Source: Fistularia commersonii
Lineage: Eukaryota > Chordata > Actinopteri > Syngnathiformes > Fistulariidae
Length of the DNA: 64,000 nt
Assembly: GCA_037954325.1 (NCBI GenBank)
Contig: JBBMNZ010000018.1
Coordinates: forward strand, 12,476,501-12,540,500
Direction: 5' to 3'
Shown here piece by piece: positions 25,539-37,200 of the stretch. Under the pieces are notes generated by a model. The model ran no database searches. It was given only the letters and a program-made list of their open reading frames with translations, and was not told the origin of the DNA. Each line of letters begins with the position of its first letter. Within the stretch, counting starts at the first letter, position 1. The translations under genes and the position numbers were made by a program.

Positions 25539-26461
25539 CGAAGTACCACAAATTCACTCTCTCGTTGGTGTCAAACGAGATTGCAAATTCTAAATGTGCT
25601 CGATTTAGTTTAAGTCATTAAATTGAATAAAGCTATGCCGGGTTTGGCGGCATCTTCCGAGACTTTGTTCCCTCCTCTGAACCGAGCGACCACTGGTCGT
25701 GTGTTAAGAAAAAAAACAAAACACGATCCATGGTTTCAGACTGCTTTGTTTGTTATATATACCGTCTTATCCCGTATAGGCGGGGTTAAACTAAGCATCA
25801 CCATACACGAGGAGCTACTTACTTCGGTGTGTCCTTGTAATAAAAACAAGCGCACAATTTTTCGTCACAGGAATTGTAGTTTTTATTACCTTGTGGACAA
25901 TGTCCTTAAAGGCGCAATGGTTCGCATTAAAACTACAATAACCGTGATTCACATGGGGAGGGCGGGGAAAACGTTTGCAATACTTGCCGGGATATTTGTT
26001 GGCGAATTTAGTCCATAAATTCAAGCGCCGAGGGCACCTGCATGTAATGTACATTTATTAATTTATGAATTACAATTACAAATAATATGGTCATGTTACT
26101 GTGTACAGTTAAGTTTAACTCGTGTTTATGTTAGTCTTTTGGTTTGCTAAAAGCTCCCTCTCGTTGACTTCTAGCAGAAACGAAAGCTAGCGTCATGATT
26201 TGCTATCCTCACTAATAAACCGCTCCTATCCTGTTAGTAGATAAAAAGCTAATGTATCTCACCGTCCACTATAAAGTGTATTACTTTTGTTCTCGCTGAC
26301 ATATGTTTGGATTTATTTGCATGCATGGCAGACACGTTGTGCCTTGCCCCCGCCCCATCACACGCTATATCAGTGTCTGCACATCTTCCAAATGCAAACT
26401 TTTAAAAAGGTGTGTCACTGTTTTTCAGCAATAGCCCCGTGTCTCTTTTCCCCGCATCACC
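25539..26461. promoter_or_regulatory. Putative bidirectional promoter, cep57/mre11
   Basis: The 923 bp separating the divergent start codons of cep57 (minus) and mre11 (plus) must hold both 5' UTRs and promoters. No TATA box is convincingly placed. The cap sites and any non-coding first exons cannot be read from sequence alone. Confidence 0.45.
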
Positions 26462-29400
26462 ATGTCCATCGGTAACGATTTGTAAGTCTTTTGCAAGCCT
26501 TGTTCTTAAAGAAATCCCTGAACTGTTTTATGATTGACCCTAAAATATCACGAGTAATGTTAATATCAGGGTAATATGCTGTTTGGTCAATCCAAACGTG
26601 ATGTAACTCGTATAATTCTCAGTATTTATAAAGTGTTTGCTGTCCAGGGAAGATGAGGATACCTTTAAGATCCTGATCGCCACAGATATTCATCTTGGTT
26701 ATCTTGAAAAAGATGCCATCCGTGGGAATGACTCCTTTAACACATTAGAAGAAATCCTTGAATGTGCCAAGACAAATCAGGTATTGAGAGATTTGATGCA
26801 ACAAGTACTATTAGACAAATGAATCTTTTCTCTTATGAATTTCAGAGATTGTCACAAATCAAAATTTTATTTATCTTGAGCATGCCGTCTGCTTTTCAAA
26901 TATCCCAGGTAGATTTTATCCTGTTGGGGGGGGATTTGTTCCATGAGAACAAGCCAAGTCGACGGTGCCTCCATTCCTGCATCTCTATGCTGCGGAAATA
27001 CTGCATGGGGGATTCGCCCATACATTTTGATATAATCAGCGACCAGACTGTTAATTTCAACACCACCCAGTGAGTACCTGCCTGCTAATGCACAAGTTTG
27101 CTTAACACTGCGTTCTTGTTGGATAAGATGTTTCTCAATGCTATAAATGATTTGTTGACGCGTTTAGGTTCCCGTGGGTCAATTACCAGGACGGGAATCT
27201 CAACATCTCAATCCCTGTATTCAGTATTCATGGCAACCATGATGACCCAACTGGGGTAGGTTATTTCGCACAACACGAGTGTAAGGCCAAAAGTATATTA
27301 CTCTTTTCCACTGGTTTGCCTCAGAAGGGAGACAGATTCCATAAAAACATATGATTCCATTCAAAAATTAATACCCGCATCTCGATTATTATTCCTTTTT
27401 TTCATTTGAAACAAGAGTTTAAATTTATCTCAGTTCATTCAACATGCAGCCTTTTACTTTATCACGATTGCTTGATGGGGGTTATTAAAAAAAAAAATCT
27501 GTTTTAATGACATATGTGTTTACGAATATATATTTTTTTAGTATGAATGAAACCTCATGGTTTCATGAAATTGTAGATTCAGATTCAGATGAGTGTAGCA
27601 ATAAAGATAATGCTTAATGAGATATTTCACTTTATAAAATAATTGCACACCAGAACATTTTACTTTTGTGGAAATGGCCATGCAGCTCATGGCTACTTTG
27701 TTTTATCCGTTTTCAAGGCTGAAGGTTTGTGTGCGCTGGATCTTCTCAGTGCCTCTGGTCTCGTAAATCACTTTGGACACTCCCAGTCGGTTGAGAGGAT
27801 AGAAATCAGCCCCATCCTAATGCAAAAAGGAAAGACTAAACTCGCATTATATGGTCTTGGTAAGTACATCTGATTGAGGCTGGTTGATTCACCTATTGGG
27901 TAATTGTCTAAAAAGTCTTTTGCCAGGTTGATATTAAAAAGTTAAGCTTGTTTTTAGTGGCTCTTGCTTATACGTGTCTGCGTCTGCAGGTTCTATCCCA
28001 GATGAGCGTCTGTACAGGATGTTTCTCAACAACCAGGTGACGATGCTCCGTCCCAGAGAAGACCAAGATGAGTGGTTTAGCCTGTTCACCATTCACCAGA
28101 ACAGGTGCAAACATTCATGACGGGATCTCAGCATTTTAAACTCAGCAAACTAATTCATCACATATACATGTAGATCAAATACTGTCAGCAGAGGATGAAT
28201 ATACCACACAAGGTCTGTGTTTACCGCAGCACATTGCATAGGAAGTAGCAAAGACTGAGCTTTACTCAAAAGCTGTTGACTTGAAACAAGATGGGTTCAG
28301 CAAAGCCTGACCATGAATGAAGTACGGACGTTTTAAGCTACGAAGGTAAATAACAGATAAGATCACAGATGACCTCTGTGATTATTTGAAATCGCAGGTG
28401 GACCCCACATCATGCTAACTGCAACAGGGGCTTTAAGCACTCTGTTCCCTCGTCGTGTGGGATGTGCCTGTCCTGCGGAACAAGATACAATGCTTGTTGA
28501 AATGCTTTCCAAATGTTGGGTGTTGAAAACATCAGGTGCCTAAATTTACGGAGTCAGAATGGAAGCCATTTTCAAACGGTCATTCCCCCCTGATTTTCAG
28601 TGTTTTTTTCTTTGTTTCTGTGTATATTCTTTCTAGGAGCAAGCACGGTCCCACAAACTACATTCCCGAGCAGTTCCTAGATGATTTCCTGGACCTGGTG
28701 GTTTGGGGTCACGAACATGAGTGTTTAATAAATCCGACCAAAAATGAACAGCAACTCTTCTACGTGTCGCAGCCTGGCAGCTCTGTCGCCACATCCCTGT
28801 CTCCCGGAGAAGCAACCAAGAAGTAAACAAGTCGCACGTAGACACACCACGCACTCCAAACCGATGGGCACAGAAGTCCCAGTTTCCTGTTTGTGTGTTT
28901 CCAGGCAGATCGGGCTGCTGATGGTGAAGGGTCGTCACATGAATATGAAGGCGATCCCACTGAAGACGGTGCGTCAGTTCTTTATCCAGGATGTGGTGCT
29001 GGCTGATTACGAAGACATGTTTATGGTGGACACACCCAACGTCACCAAGAAGGTGGAGAATTTATGCCACGCAAAGGTACACAAAGACTTATTGCGCAAT
29101 TAACTACACAATGCCAGTCTTATGCGAGTAGTTGACACACATGATTATCCTTCTGTCACTTCCTTTGCAGGTCTGTGAAATGCTAGACCAAGCGGAGCGA
29201 GAACGTCTGGGCTGTCCACGCACTCCGGAAAAGCCCTTAATTCGCCTCAGGGTAGGAGAGGCCCATTGGAGTGTTGGGGCGCGACCGATGTGAATGTAAT
29301 CACTGTCTCCCTGCTCAGGTGGACTACAGCGGGGGGTTCGAGACATTCAACACATCTCGTTTCAGTCAGAAGTTTGTGGACCGTGTCGCCAACCCGAAAG

Positions 29401-32400
29401 ACCTCATTCACTTTCTCAGAAGTCGTGAGAAAAAAGAAAACAAAGGTGTGCTGCAGAAGGAACACTGACTGATACCCGCCATAGCAACTGAACCGCTACC
29501 TCACCTCATTCACGTGTCATGTCTTTTTTTTTTTTTTTATTCTACCCATTTTTGTTTATTTATTTTATTCTTGTCATTGCAATTGTCACTGTTTATATTG
29601 CCTTTTAGTTTTGGTGGACAATTTTCACCCTTACTGTCTTTTTTTTCCTCCATTTTTTTTTTCCCATTCTGTTGTTTATTCGTTGTCCATTCTTATCCTT
29701 GACGTTGTTGCTGTTGCTGTTCTCTGCTGTCTATTCATTTGCGGATGTTTTTTGCGATTTTCTAATTATCTCACTCTTTATATGTATATTCATATCTATT
29801 GACACTATACTGTTATGCTGCTATGACAAAAGAATTTTCCCTATGGGGATCACTAAAGTTTATCTTAACTTATCTTAATTGCTAATCTCTTCACACGTTC
29901 CCGTGTTTTGATTTTAGACGAAGTCACTGTTGATTATAGCAAGGTGCTAAGAACCACAGTAGCTGAGGGGCTGAGAGTGGAGGACCTGGTGAAGAAATAC
30001 TTTGAGGCTGCAGAACAGGTACCGTGCCGGGATAATCTGTCGGTCCGCGCTCGGCCCTGTACGTCACACGTGTACCCCTGATGAATCATGCTTGTCTGCG
30101 CAGACCGTGCAGTTGTCTCTGCTGACAGAGCAGGGCATGGGGAGGGCCATCCAAGAGTTTGTCGACAAAGATGAGAAAGATGCAATCGGAGAGCTGATTT
30201 CTTACCAGCTTGAGAAAACGCAGCGGCACCTCCAGACCAGAGGAGTCAACTCAGAGCAGGACATAGACACGGAGGTTAGTGGAGGGGATCAGGCATGGAG
30301 CTGATGATGCAGAGGTCAGTTTAAGAGTTCACAATTGACTCTTTCAGGTCCGTCGATTCAGGGATTCTAAGAAGAACACTAATGAAGAAGAGAATGAAAT
30401 CAGAGAGGTAAGAAAATAATAAATACACCGTCCTTAAGTCTTGCACGTGCCTCGGCGTCTGGCGTCATTTGCTCTCTCTTCATCAGGCAATCGACAGAGC
30501 CAAAACACTCCGCGGGACACGTGGAGGAGAACAAAATGACGCGGACCTAGTCGATGAGTTCCGTGACGTTACCATGTACTCTGACGATGAGACCATCCCG
30601 CCCCCTCAGCCCGGCAGAGGCAGAGGCAGAGGGAGCAGGGGTCGGGGCAGGGGAAGAGGTGAGAGATCGCAAACGTCAAATCAGCTGAGGTTGAGCCTGC
30701 GCTGCTTGGGCCCCCCAGTCCCGCTCACCTGTCGCCTACATAATCCCCTACCTCAGGCGCTGAACCCAAACCTACCGGACGGGGCCGGCAACAGAAAACC
30801 ACGGCAACAGCCCAGCGAGGGAGCATAATGCAAGGTCGGACATCGTATGTTGGTCTTCATATCCGCGGACACAAACGGCGCAAATATATTTATTGGTTCC
30901 TGCGTGTTTTTCCCCACATACTGCAACACTGTGGGCCTGCACATAAAAGGAAATATCGAGCTAAAGAAAGAAAAAGTATGAAAAGCCATTCAATTTTTCT
31001 TTCTTAGTAACCATAAATAGGCCAAGCTACATTGGTGTCCCAATAGTTACCACAGAACAGTTGGGATAATGTTCTGTGCCTTGCATACACTACGTGGGAG
31101 AAAAAATAAAATGAAAATAAATAAAATAAAATAACCCAGGCCACATGTTAAATTTTGATCAGTCAGCTTATGAAATCGCAGGAGATGTATAAATACATTA
31201 ATTAAAATATGTTACTGAATACATTAGTGTAAAATCAAGTAGACTAATGGACGTCAGGAATCAAGCTAGAAGGATCTACAAAACAACCTGATGGATTATA
31301 TTCTTCCTTGTGGATTGCATCTTGTTTATGACTTAGAACAACACAATACACAGAGTTATAGTTTGTTTAACAAAAGCCATGCAAGTAAAGTAGGTGATAG
31401 CTTATGTGAAACCTTGACGTATTATTCATTCTCTTTATTTCAAGTTGTGAGTATAATGTTGTTTTAGACCAACATTGCCCAACATTTAGAAATCCCGATA
31501 CTTGTAAGGAATCCAAGGGTAATATAGCAACGTCATCTTTGGTTTGGAGAATTTCAGGATATTTCACCGCAGGTCATTTTTCAGATTCACTATGGATGAC
31601 ATTGACATCCCTGCGATCCTCCAATCACCGTTGTCGTGTGTATACCCTCAATGATATCTTTCTTCTGTTCTTTCCTCTGTTCATGTCTTTAGCATTTCAA
31701 ACTTCCACCCAGAGATCGTCCTGGTCTGCAGCAGCCAAGTCTTCTACAGCAGACGAAGTAACGCAAGCAGCCGCACAAGTTTAATCAGTTGGATGTGAAC
31801 TTTTGCACCCTCCGACCTTGCATTGTCACTTCCTGTATCCACAGTTAACAATTGAAGACTCCGATGAAGAAATGATGACTACTCGACCAAGTCAGAGGTA
31901 CGTCTCTGAAGAGCCTGCAGCAATAGTAGCATACGGACGGGAATATAAAGTAGCTCTCCCTATTCTTAGGGACTTAAAACACTTTTTTTTTTTTATCTCG
32001 TTTGTGAATATGGTTCTGCTTCCTGTTCAACACAGAGCTGCAGCCACCCAGTCATTCTCAAAGCACAGCTCTCAGAGCCAGAGGGCGTCAACCAGAGGAG
32101 TTCTGTTTGACAGCAGTGACGACGAGGTGAGAGTCCAGCAGTCAGTACTTCCTGTTGCCGACAAAGTGTTATCTTCGGTCATGAAGTACACGTCAGGCGG
32201 AGTTGCGGCGGTGTGTTCAAGCGGTGGCATGTTTTTAACACAAAGCCCTTGTCATGATAAGTGTTCTGGGTGTCACCGTCTCATGTGCCATCTTTATACA
32301 AGGAGATAAACCCGTTTGGATTCACGGTAATCATTGATTAGTGGCACAGAGTCTCATTCAAGCCACCGGGGGTGACGTTTAGCCATTAACATGATTGTCA

Positions 32401-32749
32401 AACCCTAAAGCCTGTCATACTCGACTACTCTTGTGATTGAACCATTATTTACTGAATGATTGGAACCCCGAGGCTTTATTTGTTCTTCAACAAAATGAAA
32501 AAAACATCTTATTTAAAGGATGTTATTTAATCCGGTGCCAGATAGCATCCCGAAACACCACCTAGTTTACCCGCGTGTCCTGCTGTCCATCAAAACCCGT
32601 CGGAAGATCAATCCGTTTATTTTACGCTGTGTGTGTATATTTCAGCCGACAATTAGACTTTTCCTTGATTGACTGATTGGTGGGTTTGTCTGTTTTTCTG
32701 TGTGCAGGACGATCCGTTTAAAGAGCCCAGCCATCGCGGCAAAAGATAA
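26462..32749 (+). CDS. mre11: Double-strand break repair nuclease MRE11
   Basis: Mn-dependent 3'-5' exonuclease/endonuclease of the MRE11-RAD50-NBS1 complex (break sensing, resection, ATM activation). Nineteen coding exons: 26462-26481, 26648-26780, 26909-27069, 27168-27255, 27718-27859, 27990-28104, 28637-28822, 28905-29076, 29171-29251, 29319-29445, 29918-30018, 30104-30274, 30348-30407, 30487-30658, 30757-30834, 31693-31757, 31845-31897, 32036-32126, 32708-32749; 685 aa against about 708 in human. Phosphodiesterase motifs are intact: ATDIHLGY, LLGGDLFHENKPSR, SIHGNHDDPTG, the TIHQNRSKHG histidine and VVWGHEHEC. The capping and RAD50-binding regions (VRLRVDYSGGFE-like, KDAIGELISYQLEKTQR) follow. 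Next is a Gly-Arg-rich GAR motif (PGRGRGRGSRGRGRGRG), an arginine-methylation type sequence, and an acidic tail with DSSDDEDDPF. The exon ending at 31757 has a second possible donor at 31778. Confidence 0.96.
29840..29885 (+). repeat. Dispersed-repeat 3' tail in mre11 intron
   Basis: The sequence ttttccctatggggatcact followed by aaagtttatctt is the kind of end seen on fish LINE/SINE copies. The T-rich body at 29520-29800 may belong to it. Confidence 0.35.
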
Positions 32750-32818
32750 CCCACAGCGTTCCCTAAAAAGTGACTTTATCATTGTCTTAACTGTTTCTAA
32801 TTAATCACTGTTTTACAT

Positions 32819-32824
32819 AATAAA
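32819..32824 (+). terminator. Polyadenylation signal, mre11
   Basis: AATAAA 70 bp after the mre11 stop codon. Confidence 0.6.
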
Positions 32825-32829
32825 CTCTG

Positions 32830-34283
32830 CTCTGAAGGACAAGGCGAGAAGAAGATAGGGAGTGGGTAAGGTGGCCGCTTTCTTAGGGAATACTTATACA
32901 TATGTCATGTAGCCCTGTGGTTTAGCCAAAAACAAGAAGTCCAAAATGGTGGAACTCTGTTGACGATCAACATCAACCCTGTTTGATTTCACGGGCGTCT
33001 CGGATTTCACGCGGAATGTTCTGATATTCAGAAATTAAAATTGTTTTTTCTATACACTCAAACACTCACGACTGTTTCTTTTTATTTGTTTGTTTGTTTT
33101 GAAATACCCAAAGTTGTGAGTTCACAAAACACCAACACACACACACACACAGTGATTTGCCAGATGATGTCAACAACCTATTGTTTGGTGAAGTTGTAGT
33201 AAATATGTATTTTGTCCAATAACACTGCCACTGTACTCTGTTTATAGAACAGTATCTTTTAATATCCACATCATATGTACAAATATATAAAACCCTATGA
33301 AAGTGTTCCATATGTACATTCAAATGTTAGCCACCAGGACCAGACTGCATAAAACAATTTCAAAGTATCAAACAATATACAAACACAATTACCCTTTTAT
33401 TTTGTCGTGAAACACTAATTTCTGGTCCAGTTGTCACATCGCTACCTGAAACAAAGACACTGCACGCTAAAATCACAAGTAATCACACACCTTCGCACAT
33501 ATTTAAATATTCAGACACAACTGCAAAATCAAAACCGGCAACTTAAATATACTTTCACCGAAAGTCTCTCGTACAGTATTACAGTGACAGCTATTTTTGT
33601 GTTTGGTTGCATTATCAGACCAAACATACAGTAATGTCAAGTACTTTTCACATAAAGTGCTTCTGTCAGTTATCCTGTTTCATACACAACGTGCGTGGAA
33701 TGTGTGCATTTAATTTGGAAACATCATCAAGGAATTAAAATCCCGAGACCACAGAAACACCAACATCTAAAATGACAATATCTGACCGCGGTTTACTCAA
33801 GTAATATTTCTTGTATTCTATATAAAGTTTCCTGACTTCTTCACACCTATAGTTCATTCAACAATCCAAAGAGTTGTGTCTGCTTGGTGGTTAAAATCCC
33901 AAATATTGCAGAAATTTGTGAAATAGTTTCATTCTTGTTACCTGTTACCCTCATGTCAGTGCCAGTGATCAAATTATTGAACCCTTTTCAAAATGTTATG
34001 AAACAGTTATTGCCTTGATAATTGTGTCTTGAAGGTTTCAGACTGCCCAGCAGCAGATACCATAAATACAATTGTTCCCTGAGACAACGGCCTGAAATGG
34101 CAGAAATACAAGATAAGTGTGTGTGTGTGTGTCAATGGTTATAGCTGTTTGTTCATTTTTCCACCCAAGAGATTTTCTCCTGCTTCCAGCCACCGTTTGA
34201 CCTCTTTGACCAGAAGCTTCCTCTTAGTTTTAAGAGTCCGTCAACTTCATCCTTGCGGTGACTGATGTTCACGCCCGATGACC
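32830..34283. other. Convergent intergenic region mre11/tmprss4
   Basis: AT-rich, with a short (CA)n at 33137-33150 and (GT)n at 34117-34132. No exon or recognisable element was seen. Confidence 0.35.
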
Positions 34284-37200
34284 TCAGGGGTTTTTCTGGA
34301 CAACATCAAGCAAGGTGAGTAGAATTGTCAGTGCAATTCAATTCAAAATAGTTCACGTTTTCAGGAAGCGTGTGAGAACTTGTCGGTTTTAGTTGAACCC
34401 TACCTCGACAACCGTGTGAATCCAGTTGAGCATCTCTTCCACGTTGCAGTACACACCCGGCCGTCTTTCCCTGGCACAGCCGACCCCCCAGCTTACCACT
34501 CCGACAAGATACCAACTCGAGGAAGTTAAGTGCACCAATGGACCCCCGCTATCCCCCTGTCGTTCGTGACAAACCGTTTTGAATATACGAGCAGATAATA
34601 CCGGACAAGTAGCGAAGAACATTTTTTCGAGTTAGCTGCGGTTGACTACCTGGCAGGCATCCACTTTCCCCTCCAGGAATCCGGCACAGAGCATCCTTTC
34701 AGTTATGGCACTGCCATACACAGCGGGACTTGAACATTTGGCCTTTTCTATCAGCGGGATATTTGCCTTTTGAAGAACCGGGGACACGTTTCCTGTCGGG
34801 AAAACAGAGTCAGTACACAGTCGATCTGCAAGTTTTTTTTTTTTTTTACGTATGTGCGCCATGTAATATTCGCTCACCGTTTTCCTCCAGGTACCCCCAG
34901 CCGGTCACGGTCACGGGAGCAGTCGGAGAAAGGCCGAAGGCTTTCGGAGGTAAGCACACCGGCTTACGGCTGACTGAAATACAAGGACAGCAGACGGTTA
35001 TTATTATCACCTTGCAGTTTCTGTTTCATATCTAATATTCCTATCACAAGAGCACACTTAAGTGAGGCAGGTACTATCTGTATGTGTTTTGAACAAGTTT
35101 GTCAGCTACCTCCCACTTCAATGGGCCGGCGTAGTCTCATCAGCGCTACGTCGTAGTCATTGCGGGCGGGGTCGTAGTCCCCGTTTACAATGATCCTGTC
35201 CACCGGGGAACCTCCCAGGGTGCCCATGTAGGTCTTGCCAGACACCACCCTCCATCGACTCAGCTCCTTCTTACTCCTGCAAAGCCCGAGAGGACGAGGG
35301 AATGAGATATTCATAAATGTAAAAAATCCAATAAAATAAAAGGACAGGCGTAGGGCGAAACTCTTCTGACCCGCTGAAGCAGTGGGCAGCGGTGACAACC
35401 CAGCGAGGCGACACCAGCGAGCCTCCGCACGTGTGTTGTCCGCCTTGCTGTAGGCTGACCTGCCACGGCCAGTCCTCAATGACAGCATCTGTGCCGCCCA
35501 CAACGCGGTCCTGAGAGCCAACCTGGCCACAATCTGCCAACGAAAGGAATCAGGAATCAGCTCAAAGGCTGTAGACTGCAGGCTGGCCTCGGCCGCTTTA
35601 CTGTAGTAGAGAAAATCACCTGAGCAGGACAAGGAAACCACAGATCCTGATCTGCACGCAGTACTGTTGGAGAGGGAGAACATCCTTTTTATATCAAAAA
35701 CCAAGTAAAATCAACCACACAGATGTAGACGGACAAAACTCACAGAGAAATGTACATTCAACCTCCATACTGAAGTTAGGTTTTACTGCTGAAAGAGCGA
35801 AAGACTCCTATTCACATAATGTGAAGGAAGTTCAATAAACTTTTGTTTCCAAAAAACTTCAGTTTGAGTGAGGAAAGAAGAAAGGGGTTCGATCATGAGG
35901 GGGCAGGAGGTCCTTAAGTTAAATCAGAATTGCATGTTTTCCTCGTGTCTGCATCGATTCTCCACTTTCCACAGATACATGAGGTTCATTGGAGACCTTA
36001 AACTGCCCATAATGTGTGACGCCGTGCCGAACATTCCTGATTTGAGTCCTAGCTCCTTCTAGCCCAGGGGTCGGCAAGCCTTAACACCCAAAGAGCCATT
36101 TGGACCCGGTTTCCTCGGAAAAGAAAACACTGGGAGCCGCAATTACTTTTTTTACGTCTAAAATAAAGGTACCACTGTATATATTGCTTTTTATTACCTT
36201 TACACTTTGTATAAACAAGTGTGTAGTGTGTTGCTTCTGAAATTCACAAAGTATTACAGAGAAAATTAAATTTTATTTATGTAATGAACTCATTTTGAGC
36301 TTTGGGTTTTCAGAGCGTGTAGCGGAGCCTTGACCTGAATTTTAAAAATAAATCGGGAAAAAAATCACTGTGTCAGTAAACAGTAAGAAATAAATATATG
36401 CAAAATATCTTCATAAATATTTATTTTACCTGGTTTATGGGACTTCTGCTCCTGAACTTCTGCGCACAGCATCTGCTAATCGTGACTTTACCGCCTGTCG
36501 GGTTTACCAGCTTCCGCAAGTGTGACGTTATTTTAAGCGACGAAAAATAATGAATATAATTTTATTTAATATTTCAAGATCACAATAATCTTCCAACTTT
36601 AAATTTTAAAAAAAGGAATTAACACAAGTGAAATACACTTTAATTTAATATTTAAAGTTTATTTTCCCAAGCCACTTGGAGCCGCAGTGTAAAGATGAAA
36701 GAGCCCGACCCCTGGTCTAGCCTGTCTAAGTATTGTCGAGCAAGACACTGAACCCCTAACTGCTCCCTCGTGCAGCTGCCTTCTGCTCATGGTTCATCCA
36801 TGATGGGCGACTTCTTGTCGATGGGCTAAATGCAGAGGTCAAATTTCTCTCATGTTGCGCTCGGAGTATAAGTGATTCTGACAATAAAGGTGTTTCTATA
36901 TTCTAAATAATGAATGAATTGATTCAAAGGTGACGTCTTTTGTTTGCCGCAAACCATGAAATCACGTGATCGCGCAGCACCGAACAGCAAACCTCCACAG
37001 ATCGATTCGATTTTTAGTGCGTGTCGAACTCGCCGCAACGCATCGTCCGAAAAGGTACGGCGGGGTCTCATCGGTTTGCGATGTCAGCGTCCTCACCGGT
37101 CGGTGGTCGCCTGATGGACGGGCGTGGTGGCACTGGCGGCCCCGACGGCTGCGAACGGCCTGGTTTTCAGGGAGGACGTCAAGGTTTTTACCGGGATGTT

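Noticed and set aside
35102..35704. Single 200-aa minus-strand open frame
   Set aside because: It runs through introns; the real coding parts are three separate tmprss4 exons with good splice sites.
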